Origin: Allobosea sp. CRIB-10
GTDB lineage: Bacteria; Pseudomonadota; Alphaproteobacteria; Rhizobiales; Beijerinckiaceae
Direction: 5' to 3'
DNA: 64,000 nt
NCBI RefSeq assembly: GCF_900112185.1
Contig: NZ_FOKP01000024.1
Coordinates: 39,901-103,900 of the forward strand
Shown: positions 8,508-16,744 of the stretch, piece after piece
How the letters are laid out: each line of letters starts with the position of its first letter
Position numbering within the stretch: the stretch's first letter is position 1
Notes under the pieces: model-generated
The model's database searches: none
The model's input: the letters and a program-made list of their open reading frames with translations, nothing else
What the model was told of the DNA's origin: nothing
Translations under genes and position numbers: made by a program

Positions 8508-9754
8508 TGACAACCGCGCCCACCCAGTACCCAGAGGGCGCCGCAAGCGGCGGCCTCGCTCTCATCATCGCGCTCGGCGTCACCCAGGTCGCCGGCTATG
8601 GCGCGCTGTACTACGCCTTCGCGGTGCTCGCGCCGGAGATGACCAAGAGCTTCGGCTGGGCTTCGGAATGGACCTACGGCGCCTTTGCGGCCGGGCTGCT
8701 AGCCGGTGGCCTGGCCGCGCCCATTGCCGGGAGGCTGATCGATCGTCACGGCACGCACGCAATGATGAGCCTCGGCACGGTCCTGGCTGCGGCTTCGCTG
8801 TTTGCGCTGTCGCAAGCGCGCGAGCCAGTGAGCTTCTACGCCGCGATGATCGCGCTCGAGATGGTCTCGACGCTGGTACTCTATGATGCAGCCTTCACAG
8901 CGCTGACGCAGGCACATGGACCCGGCGCGCGCCGCGCGATCAGCAAGCTGACGCTGATCGGCGGCTTCGCCTCGACCTTGTTCTGGCCGCTGACGACGGC
9001 GCTCCTCGCGAGTTTTGACTGGCGGGCGATCTACCAGATTTATGCGCTGGGCTACCTCCTCATCTGTCTGCCATTGCATGCGCTGCTGCTGCCACGCGCC
9101 ACCGGGCGAGCCACGGCCAAGGCGTCGCTCGGGGCGGACACGGCCGCTGCGGACGGGTATCTCGCCGGCTCCGCCCGTAGGCGCGCCTTCCTGCTGCTGG
9201 CGCTCGCCTTCTCGCTCCAGGGCTTCGTCGTGTCGGCGATGTCGGTGCATATGTTGACCATGCTGCAGGGGCTCGGCCTCAGCGCCGCGCTCGCGGTCGG
9301 CATCGGCGCGTTGGTCGGTCCCTCGCAGGTGGCGGGACGGCTTGTCGAGATGCTGTTCGGCACGGATCTCGAGCCGATGACGACGGCGTGGGTCTCGGCG
9401 ACTCTGATGCCGGCAGGCCTCGCGTTGCTGCTTGTCGGCGGCACGACGGCGACGCTGGCGGGGTTGTTTGCCGTCGCCTATGGCGTCAGCATGGGCTTGA
9501 GCTCGATCGTGCGCGGCACCGTGCCGTTGAGGCTGTTCGGGCCTGCCGGATACGGCGCCATGCTCGGCAAGCTCTCCGCGCCGGGACTGGCGATCAAGGC
9601 GGCCGCGCCGCTCGCCTTCGCGGTCATGGTCGAGCGCGCGGGGCTCATGCCGAGCACCGTCCTGCTGATCGTCCTGTCCGGCGCAGCGGCGGTCGCGCTC
9701 TTCGTCCTGGCCCGCTACTCGATCGACGCGCCGGCGGCACCGCTCACGAGATGA
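8507..9754 (+). CDS. MFS permease of the arsR operon (ArsK-like)
   Basis: A 415-residue membrane protein with about twelve hydrophobic segments and the MFS loop signature GRLIDRHGTHAMM between TM2 and TM3. The start overlaps the flavoprotein stop by one base. Agrobacterium ArsK is an MFS exporter of trivalent arsenicals encoded with ars genes, and this gene's position behind arsR and an ArsO-like protein suggests a similar role. The sequence alone does not fix the substrate; a general drug or metabolite exporter is possible. Its 3' end overlaps the convergent arsB by 11 bases. Confidence 0.8.
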   Translation: MTTAPTQYPEGAASGGLALIIALGVTQVAGYGALYYAFAVLAPEMTKSFGWASEWTYGAFAAGLLAGGLAAPIAGRLIDRHGTHAMMSLGTVLAAASLFALSQAREPVSFYAAMIALEMVSTLVLYDAAFTALTQAHGPGARRAISKLTLIGGFASTLFWPLTTALLASFDWRAIYQIYALGYLLICLPLHALLLPRATGRATAKASLGADTAAADGYLAGSARRRAFLLLALAFSLQGFVVSAMSVHMLTMLQGLGLSAALAVGIGALVGPSQVAGRLVEMLFGTDLEPMTTAWVSATLMPAGLALLLVGGTTATLAGLFAVAYGVSMGLSSIVRGTVPLRLFGPAGYGAMLGKLSAPGLAIKAAAPLAFAVMVERAGLMPSTVLLIVLSGAAAVALFVLARYSIDAPAAPLTR

Positions 9755-11048
9755 ACGGCAGCCAGAGCCAGAGCGCGATCAGCGTCGCCAGCAGAACCGG
9801 CGGCGTGATCACGAGACCGATCTTCATGTACTGGGCCCAGGTAATGGTCTGGCCCTTACCGGCCAGCACATGCAGCCAGAGCAGCGTCGCCAGCGAGCCG
9901 ATCGGCGTGAACTTCGGCCCGAGATCGTTGCCGATGACGTTCGCGTAAAGCATCAGCTCCTTAGTCAGCGGCGCGACGCCGGCGCGGTCGATGGCGAGCG
10001 CACCGACCAGCGTCGCGGGCATGTTGTTCATCACCGACGCCAGGATCGCGACGACGAAGCCCGTCCCGACCGTGGCGACGAAGGTACTTTTGTCCGCGAG
10101 CCAGATGAGGACGCCGGCCGCGATCTTGGTCAGCCCTGCATTCCCGAGGCCGTAGACCACGAGATACATTCCGATCGAGAACAGCACGATCTGCCAGGGC
10201 GCCTCGCGGAGCACCTTGCCGAGCGGAACGACAGCGCCCTTGCTGCCCGCGAACCAGCGCCCAGCCACGGCCATCAGAAGAAGCGCCGCCGCGCCGGTGA
10301 CGACCGCGATCGGGATGCCGAGCGGTGCGGTGGCGAAATAGGCGACGAGCAGGACGCCGAGCAGCGGGAAGGCGGCGCGGAAGACGGCACGGTCCCTGAT
10401 CGCGCTTTGTGGCGGCTCCAGCTCCGCGACGGCGTAGCGCTCGGGGATATCCCGGCGGAAATATAGCCAGAGCACGAGCAGGGTCGCCGCCAGCGAAACC
10501 AGGTTGACCGGCGCCATGACCGCGGCATACCGGCCGAACGAGACCTGGAAGTAGTTGGCTGTGACGATGTTGACGAGGTTGGAGATCACCAGCGGCAGCG
10601 ACGTCGTGTCGGCGACGAAGCCGCAGGCGACGATGAAGGCCGTCGCCCCCGCGGGCGGAAAGTTCAGCCTCAGCAGGATGGCCAGTACGATCGGCGTCAG
10701 CAGCAGCGCCGCGCCGTCATTGGCGAAGAAGGCCGCGATGACCGCGCCGAGCAGCACGACGAGCGGGAAGAGACGCCGCCCGTCACCGCCGCCCCAGCGC
10801 GCCACATGCAATGCAGCCCAGGCGAAGAAGCCGGCCTCGTCGAGGATCAGCGAGATCACGATCAGCGCGACGAAGGTAAAGGTCGCGTCCCAGACAATGT
10901 GCCAGACCGTGCCGAGATCGGCCCAGCCGACAACGCCGGCAAGCATGGCGACGACAGCGCCACCAAGCGCCGACCAACCTATGCCGAGCCCTCTCGGCTG
11001 CCAGATGACGAGAACGAGCGTGGCCACGAAGATCGCGAGAGCAAGCAT
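9744..11048 (-). CDS. arsB: Arsenite efflux permease ArsB
   Basis: A 434-residue inner-membrane protein of the ArsB/NhaD ion-transporter superfamily with about twelve transmembrane segments. The ArsB-typical segments are readable: FFANDGAALLLTPIV, VADTTSLPLVISNLVNIVTA and VMNNMPATLVGALAI, and near the C-terminus NVIGNDLGPKFTPIGSLATLLWLHVL. ArsB exports As(OH)3 and Sb(III) by proton exchange; no arsA ATPase is present here, so it works alone. It is the distal gene of the run arsC-arsH-arsB, 77 bases after arsH. The last 11 bases overlap the convergent MFS gene. Confidence 0.96.
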   Translation of the reverse strand: MLALAIFVATLVLVIWQPRGLGIGWSALGGAVVAMLAGVVGWADLGTVWHIVWDATFTFVALIVISLILDEAGFFAWAALHVARWGGGDGRRLFPLVVLLGAVIAAFFANDGAALLLTPIVLAILLRLNFPPAGATAFIVACGFVADTTSLPLVISNLVNIVTANYFQVSFGRYAAVMAPVNLVSLAATLLVLWLYFRRDIPERYAVAELEPPQSAIRDRAVFRAAFPLLGVLLVAYFATAPLGIPIAVVTGAAALLLMAVAGRWFAGSKGAVVPLGKVLREAPWQIVLFSIGMYLVVYGLGNAGLTKIAAGVLIWLADKSTFVATVGTGFVVAILASVMNNMPATLVGALAIDRAGVAPLTKELMLYANVIGNDLGPKFTPIGSLATLLWLHVLAGKGQTITWAQYMKIGLVITPPVLLATLIALWLWLPFIS

Positions 11049-11125
11049 GAGGATATCCGACGGAAGTGGTGCCGCGCACGACGAGGCGGTGAGGCAGGAA
11101 AAGAATGAGGTTTCGAAGCAGCAGG

Positions 11126-11857
11126 TCAGATCGCGGCCTGGTTGACCCGCTTCATAAGCGCATCGGCCGTTTCCACCCGCTCGGAGTAGCGATCGGTCAG
11201 GTAGCCGGATCGCCCTCGCGTCAGATGGGTGAATTTCACCAGCTCCTCGCAGACATCGACGATGCGGTCGTAGAGCGGCGAGGCTTTCATCCGGCCGGCC
11301 TCGTCGAATTCAAGGAAGGCTTTCGGGACCGAGGACTGGTTGGGGATGGTGATCATTCGCATCCAGCGGCCGAGGATGCGCATCTGGTTGACGGCGTTGA
11401 AGCTCTGAGACCCGCCGCTGACCTGAATCAGCGCCAGCGTTTTCCCTTGGGTCGGGCGCTGAGCGCCGAGGCTGAGCGGGATCCAGTCGATCTGCGCCTT
11501 CATGATCGCGGTCATGGCGCCGTGGCGCTCGGGGCTGACCCAGACCATGCCCTCGGCCCAGTTGGCGAGATCGCGCAGCTCCGCCACCTTGGGATGATCG
11601 GGCTCGGCGCCATCGGGGAGCGGCAGCTCGCGCGGGTCGAAGGTCCTGACCTCGCAGCCGAACCAGCGCAACAAGCGCCCGGCCTCTTCTGCGGCGAGCT
11701 GCGAATAGGAGCGTTCCCGGATCGAGCCGTAGAGCACGAGGATGCGCGGCGGATGACCTAGGGCATCGCCGCCGGCCAATGCCGGCACGTCGATCGCGCC
11801 CAATTGCCCGGCGACCACGTTCGGCATGTCGTTGGCGTCGCGCATCATGGTCGTCAT
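11126..11857 (-). CDS. arsH: ArsH, NADPH-dependent FMN reductase / organoarsenical oxidase
   Basis: A 243-residue flavodoxin-fold protein. The phosphate-binding loop LYGSIRERSYSQLAAEEAGR (about residues 42-61) and VWVSPERHGAMTAIMKAQID, then a GGSQSFNAVNQMRILGRWM segment, are typical of ArsH. ArsH oxidises trivalent methyl- and aryl-arsenicals to less toxic pentavalent forms. The start overlaps the arsC stop (ATGA), so the two are translationally coupled, and arsB follows. Confidence 0.96.
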   Translation of the reverse strand: MTTMMRDANDMPNVVAGQLGAIDVPALAGGDALGHPPRILVLYGSIRERSYSQLAAEEAGRLLRWFGCEVRTFDPRELPLPDGAEPDHPKVAELRDLANWAEGMVWVSPERHGAMTAIMKAQIDWIPLSLGAQRPTQGKTLALIQVSGGSQSFNAVNQMRILGRWMRMITIPNQSSVPKAFLEFDEAGRMKASPLYDRIVDVCEELVKFTHLTRGRSGYLTDRYSERVETADALMKRVNQAAI

Positions 11858-12267
11858 GGCCTGGCGCTCGACGGGCCTACGACCTCGCCGTCCTCCTTAG
11901 TGAAGCTCGCGACAGGATGGTCGAGCAGTTCGAGCACGCGTTCCGAAGGTCTACAAAGCCTGACGCCCCTGGCGGTCACGACGATCGGACGATTGATCAG
12001 GATGGGATGCGCCATCATCGCATCGACCAGTGCGTCGTCCGTGAGGTTTGTGTCATCGAGACCAAGCTCGGCATAAGGTGTCCCCTTCTCGCGCAGGATG
12101 TCGCGAGGCGTGAGTTTTATTGCCGCGAGCAAGCCAACGAGCGTCTCGCGGCTGGGCGGCGTCTTGAGATATTCGATCACGACCGGCTCTTCGCCGGATT
12201 GGCGGATCATCTCCAGGGTGTTTCGCGAGGTCCCGCAGGCCGGATTATGATAGATCGTGACGGTCAT
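11854..12267 (-). CDS. arsC: Glutaredoxin-coupled arsenate reductase ArsC
   Basis: A 137-residue protein of the ArsC/Spx family. The catalytic cysteine is C11 in YHNPACGTSRNTL, and the arginines expected for oxyanion binding are visible in PPSRETL, LINRPIVV and VRLCRPSERVLELL. It reduces arsenate to arsenite using glutathione and glutaredoxin. The mechanism differs from the thioredoxin-type domain fused to ArsR nearby. It is first in the operon arsC-arsH-arsB. Confidence 0.95.
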   Translation of the reverse strand: MTVTIYHNPACGTSRNTLEMIRQSGEEPVVIEYLKTPPSRETLVGLLAAIKLTPRDILREKGTPYAELGLDDTNLTDDALVDAMMAHPILINRPIVVTARGVRLCRPSERVLELLDHPVASFTKEDGEVVGPSSARP

Positions 12268-12419
12268 GATGAACCTTCCAGGTGATGACGGCGGATGACC
12301 CGCGGTAGCTGGGTCGCGCCCATGGCAACGGGCCCGAGCGCGCTTAGGCGCATCGGTGATGGTTGGATCGCGGTTGGGATGGACGCCCGGTCGGCGTCAG
12401 GGGGCGCGCAGGAGATGCA

Positions 12420-12767
12420 TCAGCACGTCTCCGAAACGCAGGACGGATTGGCCAGCGATAAGAGGTCGCCACAGATGGCGGTATTGCCGCCACAGCAATC
12501 CTCGGTGATGAAGCCGAGCAGCCCCCGCATGGCGTCGAAGCTTGCAGCATACAGGATACGCCGACCGTCGCGTCGCGAAGCCACGAGGCCAGATCGCTCC
12601 AGCGTCGACAGGTGGAAACTCATTCGAGTCGGCGGGATCTCGAGACGCTCCGCCAGCTCGCCTGACGGCATCCCGTCAGGCCCGGCCTTCACCAGCAGTC
12701 GGAAGGCCGCCAGTCGGTCGACATGCGCAAGAGCGGAGAGGGCTGCGACAGCTTGTTCATCGTTCAT
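12420..12767 (-). CDS. arsR: Second ArsR-family repressor
   Basis: A 115-residue winged-helix protein from the ATG at 12767; the frame extends to 12818, but the upstream part overlaps a promoter. Recognition helix: PTRMSFHLSTLERSGLV. The C-terminal cysteines C91 and C92 (TEDCCGG) plus C99, C110 and C115 form a likely As(III) site of the C-terminal type. It sits 152 bases upstream of arsC in the same direction, so it probably controls arsC-arsH-arsB. The 152-base gap shows no other feature. Confidence 0.9.
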   Translation of the reverse strand: MNDEQAVAALSALAHVDRLAAFRLLVKAGPDGMPSGELAERLEIPPTRMSFHLSTLERSGLVASRRDGRRILYAASFDAMRGLLGFITEDCCGGNTAICGDLLSLANPSCVSETC

Positions 12768-12773
12768 GAAGTC

Positions 12774-12802
12774 AATATTGCAACTATCCTTGTAGAGTTC
12801 AA
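12774..12802 (-). promoter_or_regulatory. Promoter of the second arsR, apparently leaderless
   Basis: On the minus strand, TTGAAC (12797-12802), a 17-base spacer and AATATT (12774-12779) precede the arsR ATG (12767) by six bases, with no Shine-Dalgarno sequence. This is the same layout as at 6720-6748. An ArsR bound at the promoter would directly block initiation. Confidence 0.45.
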
Positions 12803-12878
12803 GTGTCAGGCTGCGCATTTTTGAGACGCGCCAGCGCCACCGTCGTCGAACAGAAGGCGCTCGGGCTTACGGCAAGGG

Positions 12879-13775
12879 TCAGGCCGCCTGAGCGAGCGAC
12901 TTTTCCGTCGCGCCGTCCATTCGGCCGATCGCCGCCAGCACGGGCTGCAGCTCGGCTAGCGACATTTGCTCGAAGGGAAGGTTGACGAAGGCAGTGACAC
13001 GAGCCGTCAGGTCGCGGTAGCTCTGGAGGAATGCGGCATGCTTGGCCGCTGCCGGCCCAGTCGCCCCTGCCGGATCGTCGAGCCCCCAGTGGACTCGCAG
13101 CGGCACACCGGGAAAGGCCGGACATGCGGCTTCCGACGCGTCGTCGCAAACCGTGATGACAAGATCGAGCTCGGGCGCGTTCGGGCCAAGGAATTCCTCC
13201 CAGGACTTCGAGCGCATGGCCGCGATGTCGTAGCCGAGATCGTCGAGAAGGCCGAGCGCGATTGGATGCGGCGCCTCCTGCGGGCGGCTCCCCGCCGAAA
13301 AGGCTTGGATCCGACCGACGCCTTCCCTGTTGAGGACGGCCTCGGCCATGATCGAGCGCGCCGAATTGCCGGTGCAGACGACGAGCACCCGCAGAGGACG
13401 ATCGCTGTCGACGTATTCGCGGCGCGCCGGAATCGCGGTCGTTTCGCTCGTGCAGGGCACAACGCCCTCAGTGCAGCAGGTGTCGGACAGGAAGGCCAGC
13501 AGGGCGTCAGCACGAGGGGCCTGGGCGGCGAAGATGATGTGGCGCCCCTCGCGCCGCGACGCCAGAAGCCCGACCTGCTCCAGCGCGCCGAGATGCGATG
13601 ACAGCGTGTTGTGCGCAACGGCGAGCAGCCGGCCGATATCGCCGGCCGCGAGGCCATGGGGCCGGTAGCGCATCAGAAGTCGAAAGATCTCCAGCCTCGT
13701 CGGCTGCGCGAGGGCACCCAGCAAGGCGACTGCGTCGGAGGATTCCAGCTTCGATGCTTCCGGCTTTTGCGTCAC
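12879..13775 (-). CDS. ArsR-ArsC fusion: repressor joined to thioredoxin-type arsenate reductase
   Basis: A 298-residue two-domain protein starting at a GTG that overlaps the previous stop (GTGA). Residues 10-110 form an ArsR winged helix (AQPTRLEIFRLLM, NTLSSHLGALEQVGLL) with C-terminal cysteines C100, C101 and C108. Residues 127-268 form a low-molecular-weight phosphatase-fold ArsC: catalytic loop C134-TGNSA-R140, and two further cysteines C210 and C218 (TVCDDASEAACP), the triad of thioredoxin-linked arsenate reductases. A single polypeptide would therefore sense arsenite and make it. Such fusions are known in some rhizobia and actinobacteria but are uncommon. Confidence 0.92.
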   Translation of the reverse strand: MTQKPEASKLESSDAVALLGALAQPTRLEIFRLLMRYRPHGLAAGDIGRLLAVAHNTLSSHLGALEQVGLLASRREGRHIIFAAQAPRADALLAFLSDTCCTEGVVPCTSETTAIPARREYVDSDRPLRVLVVCTGNSARSIMAEAVLNREGVGRIQAFSAGSRPQEAPHPIALGLLDDLGYDIAAMRSKSWEEFLGPNAPELDLVITVCDDASEAACPAFPGVPLRVHWGLDDPAGATGPAAAKHAAFLQSYRDLTARVTAFVNLPFEQMSLAELQPVLAAIGRMDGATEKSLAQAA

Positions 13776-14305
13776 GCCGCGTCTTCCTTTGGCCCGAGAT
13801 CACTTCGCCCCATGTCCTTCCCGATCGCGTCGAGCCGGTGCTGGAGGGCCATGCCTTGCAGCGTCGCCAACGGCAAGCTCGAGAAGATCGAGATGCGGTT
13901 GTTCAGCATGCGGTAGGCATCCGCGAAGGCGAGCGCCTGCTGGACGTCCTCGCCCTCGAAGGCGGCGGGATCGGGTAGTGTCCATAGCGCCGTCATCGGG
14001 TTGCCGGGCCAGGCTGGCGGCACCGCGTTGGCGGCGGTCTCCGACAGCGTGAACACGAAGTCCAGCTCCGGCGAGTCCTGCCCCGCGAATTCGTTCCAGC
14101 TCTTCGGCTGCAGTCCCGTCATGTCGTGGTTCAACGACTGAAGCAGTCGAACGACGAAGGGGCTGATTTCAGGCCGCGGCTGCGAGCCGGCACTGAAGAC
14201 GGTGAATTTGTCACCGGCAAGCCGGCGCATGATGGATTCCGCCATGATCGAGCGCGCGTGGTTGCCCTTGCAGACGAAGAGCACCTTGAGGGGAGCCGTT
14301 TCCAT
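13772..14305 (-). CDS. ArsC-like phosphatase-fold protein with a single cysteine
   Basis: A 177-residue protein of the low-molecular-weight phosphatase fold. The CX5R loop is present (C12-KGNHA-R18, followed by SIMAE), as is a DP motif (D112-P113). However, C12 is the only cysteine: where Trx-type ArsC has TVCDD...CP, this protein has TLSET...VP. It therefore cannot run the intramolecular disulfide cascade and may be a phosphatase or arsenyl hydrolase, or use an external thiol. It is the first gene of the operon with the ArsR-ArsC fusion and is divergent from GAPDH-arsJ over two long palindromes. Confidence 0.85.
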   Translation of the reverse strand: METAPLKVLFVCKGNHARSIMAESIMRRLAGDKFTVFSAGSQPRPEISPFVVRLLQSLNHDMTGLQPKSWNEFAGQDSPELDFVFTLSETAANAVPPAWPGNPMTALWTLPDPAAFEGEDVQQALAFADAYRMLNNRISIFSSLPLATLQGMALQHRLDAIGKDMGRSDLGPKEDAA

Positions 14306-14317
14306 GATCGTATCTCG

Positions 14318-14341
14318 TTATGTCGGTTGATGTCGACATAA
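14318..14341. promoter_or_regulatory. Operator palindrome 1 (TTATGTCG-N8-CGACATAA)
   Basis: A perfect 8-bp inverted repeat with an 8-base spacer lies 12 bases upstream of the ArsC-like start. The same arms recur in the next palindrome. It is probably bound by an ArsR protein, most simply the ArsR-ArsC fusion encoded in the same operon. Confidence 0.65.
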
Positions 14342-14352
14342 ATGCTGCATCA

Positions 14353-14382
14353 TCAATATGTCGGAGTCAATCGACATATTGA
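14353..14382. promoter_or_regulatory. Operator palindrome 2 (11-bp arms, N8)
   Basis: A perfect 11-bp inverted repeat, TCAATATGTCG-N8-CGACATATTGA, 38 bp centre to centre from palindrome 1 and with the same TATGTCG-N8-CGACATA core. It lies between the divergent ArsC-like and GAPDH genes, and overlaps a TTGACA hexamer (14379-14384) that could be the -35 of the GAPDH promoter. One site pair could control both directions. Confidence 0.7.
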
Positions 14383-14439
14383 CATATTGCCGTCATCCGG
14401 GTGAAGGAGCGTTCGGGATCACCGAACGGAGCAGGGATC

Positions 14440-15483
14440 ATGCGGGTCGGAATCAACGGCATGGGGCGGATCGGGCGCCTGGCGCTGAGGGCGGCGCTCG
14501 GCGCGGCCGATCGGCAGGGCGATGATCCGCGCGCAGGCAACCGGCTCGACGTCGTGCATCTCAACGAGATCAAGGGCGGGGCGACGGCTACCGCCCACCT
14601 GCTCGAATTCGACAGTATGCAGGGACGGTGGCGCGCGGAAATCGGCCCCGAGGGAGAAGGCGCGATCCGGATCGACGAGCGCCGGATGGGCTTCTCCGCC
14701 CTGGCCGCGCCTGAGGATATCCCGTGGGCCGATCTCGGCGTCGATGTCGTGCTGGAATGCACCGGCAAGTTCCTCACGCCGGCGGCGATCGAGGGCCATC
14801 TGAAGCGCGGCGCCAAGCGCGTGATCGTGGCCGCTCCGGTGAAGGACGCATCGGTGCTCAACGTGGTCGTGGGCATCAACGAGCACCTCTACGACCCGGC
14901 CTCGCATCCAATCGTCACTGCCGCCTCCTGCACGACCAACTGCCTCGCCCCGGTGGTGAAGGTCGTGCACGAGAACCTGCGGATCCGGCACGGCCAGATC
15001 ACCACGATCCACGACCCGACCAACACCAACGTGGTCGTCGACGCCCCCCACAAGGACCTGCGCCGGGCCCGTTCCGCGATGCTTTCGCTGCAGCCGACGA
15101 CGACGGGCAGCGCGACAGCGATCGCCCTGATCTACCCGGAGCTCAAAGGCAAGCTCGACGGCCACGCCGTGCGCGCGCCTGTGCTCAACGCCTCGCTTAC
15201 GGACTGCGTCTTCGAGCTGGAGCGACCGACGACGGCCGCCGAGGTCAACGCGCTGTTCGAGGCGGCAGCCAAGGGGCCGCTCGCCGGCATCCTGGGCTTC
15301 GAGGCCCGGCCGCTCGTCTCGATCGACTACCAGCGCGACACGCGCTCCGCGATCGTCGACGGGCTCTCGACGCTCGTCACCGACGGGACGATGCTGAAGG
15401 TCTACGCCTGGTACGACAACGAGATGGGCTATGCCTGCCGGATGGTCGATCTCGCCTGCCATCTCGAGCAGGCCGGGGTTTGA
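14440..15483 (+). CDS. gapdh: Arsenic-island glyceraldehyde-3-phosphate dehydrogenase
   Basis: A 347-residue type I GAPDH. The ATG at 14440 follows GGAGCAGGG; an upstream GTG at 14401 would add residues before the Rossmann start MRVGINGMGRIGRLALR. The active-site cysteine is in AASCTTNCLAPVVKV. Encoded directly before arsJ, this paralogue is known from other ars islands to use arsenate in place of phosphate, producing 1-arseno-3-phosphoglycerate, which ArsJ exports; the product breaks down outside to release arsenate. Four bases separate its stop from the arsJ GTG. Confidence 0.94.
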   Translation: MRVGINGMGRIGRLALRAALGAADRQGDDPRAGNRLDVVHLNEIKGGATATAHLLEFDSMQGRWRAEIGPEGEGAIRIDERRMGFSALAAPEDIPWADLGVDVVLECTGKFLTPAAIEGHLKRGAKRVIVAAPVKDASVLNVVVGINEHLYDPASHPIVTAASCTTNCLAPVVKVVHENLRIRHGQITTIHDPTNTNVVVDAPHKDLRRARSAMLSLQPTTTGSATAIALIYPELKGKLDGHAVRAPVLNASLTDCVFELERPTTAAEVNALFEAAAKGPLAGILGFEARPLVSIDYQRDTRSAIVDGLSTLVTDGTMLKVYAWYDNEMGYACRMVDLACHLEQAGV

Positions 15484-15487
15484 TCCC

Positions 15488-16744
15488 GTGACCGAAGGCT
15501 CGCGCAACTACGCCATCGTCACCGCGGCCTATTGGGGCTTCACCCTGACCGACGGCGCGCTGCGCATGCTCGTGCTGCTGCACTTCTTCCGGCTGGGCTA
15601 TTCGCCCTTCACGCTCGCCTTCATGTTTCTGCTCTACGAGGCGGCCGGCATCGCCGCCAATCTGATCGGCGGCTGGCTCGCGGCGCGATATGGCATCACG
15701 CGTATGCTGACGGTGGGGCTCTCCACGCAAATCGTCGGCTTTCTCCTGCTCTCGGGCTTGTCTCCGGACTGGACGGCGGCCGCTTCGGTCGCCTGGGTCG
15801 TCATGGCTCAAGGCATCTGCGGCGTCGCCAAGGACCTGACCAAGACCGCCTCGAAGTCGGCGATCAAGGTGGCCGAAGCGGCCGCGAAGGCCGAGGACGC
15901 AGAAGGCCGGCTGTTCCGCTGGGTCGCCTGGTTCACCGGCTCGAAGAACGCGATGAAGGGCATCGGCTTCTTCCTCGGCGGGCTGCTGCTGGAGGCTCTC
16001 GGGTTCAAGGGGGCATTGTGGGCGATGGCCGCTATGCTCGCACTCGTCCTGCTCGGGGTGGTCACCTCGCTGCCGGCGATGATGGGAAAGGCCAAGGCCA
16101 GCAAGAGCGCCCGCGAACTCTTCGCCAAGAACCGCGCGGTAAACCTGCTGGCGATCGCGCGCGTCGCGCTGTTCGGGGCGCGGGATGTCTGGTTCGTCGT
16201 CGGCGTCCCCGTCTTTCTTTACGCCACTGGCTGGACCTTCACGATGGTCGGCACGTTTCTGGCGCTCTGGACCATCGGCTACGGGCTGGTTCAGGCAGCT
16301 GCGCCAGCCTTCATCCGCCGCAGTAGCGACGGGCTATCGAGTGAGGTCCCGGCAGCCCGAATCTGGTCGCTTGGGCTGGCATTCATCCCCTTCACCATCG
16401 CGGCGCTTCTCGCCAGTGGGGCCGGTCTGCGGCCCGACCTCGTCCTTGTCGCGGGCCTAAGCCTGTTCGGGTTCGCCTTCGCGGTGAACTCCTCCGTCCA
16501 CTCCTACCTGATTCTCGCGTATGCCGGCTCGGAAAAGTCGGCCGAAGACGTCGGCTTCTACTACGCCGCCAATGCGCTGGGCCGCTTCACCGGCACCCTG
16601 CTCTCGGGGCTGCTCTATCAGGCGGGAGGGCTATATGCGTGCCTGATCGGGTCCGGGGTAATGTTGGGAGCGTGCTTCATCGCGACGATGGCGCTGCCGG
16701 GGCGCAAAGAGCAATATGCACTCCGGGACCAAGTCCACCTCTAG
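15488..16744 (+). CDS. arsJ: ArsJ, 1-arseno-3-phosphoglycerate exporter (MFS)
   Basis: A 418-residue MFS protein starting at GTG 15488, four bases after the GAPDH stop. The N-terminus NYAIVTAAYWGFTLTDGALRM, the loop GGWLAARYGITRML, and VAWFTGSKNAMKGIGFF in the central loop are typical of ArsJ. About twelve transmembrane segments are visible. Together with the upstream GAPDH it forms an arsenate-specific efflux route that needs no reduction to arsenite. The last four bases overlap the convergent TSUP gene. Confidence 0.94.
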   Translation: MTEGSRNYAIVTAAYWGFTLTDGALRMLVLLHFFRLGYSPFTLAFMFLLYEAAGIAANLIGGWLAARYGITRMLTVGLSTQIVGFLLLSGLSPDWTAAASVAWVVMAQGICGVAKDLTKTASKSAIKVAEAAAKAEDAEGRLFRWVAWFTGSKNAMKGIGFFLGGLLLEALGFKGALWAMAAMLALVLLGVVTSLPAMMGKAKASKSARELFAKNRAVNLLAIARVALFGARDVWFVVGVPVFLYATGWTFTMVGTFLALWTIGYGLVQAAAPAFIRRSSDGLSSEVPAARIWSLGLAFIPFTIAALLASGAGLRPDLVLVAGLSLFGFAFAVNSSVHSYLILAYAGSEKSAEDVGFYYAANALGRFTGTLLSGLLYQAGGLYACLIGSGVMLGACFIATMALPGRKEQYALRDQVHL

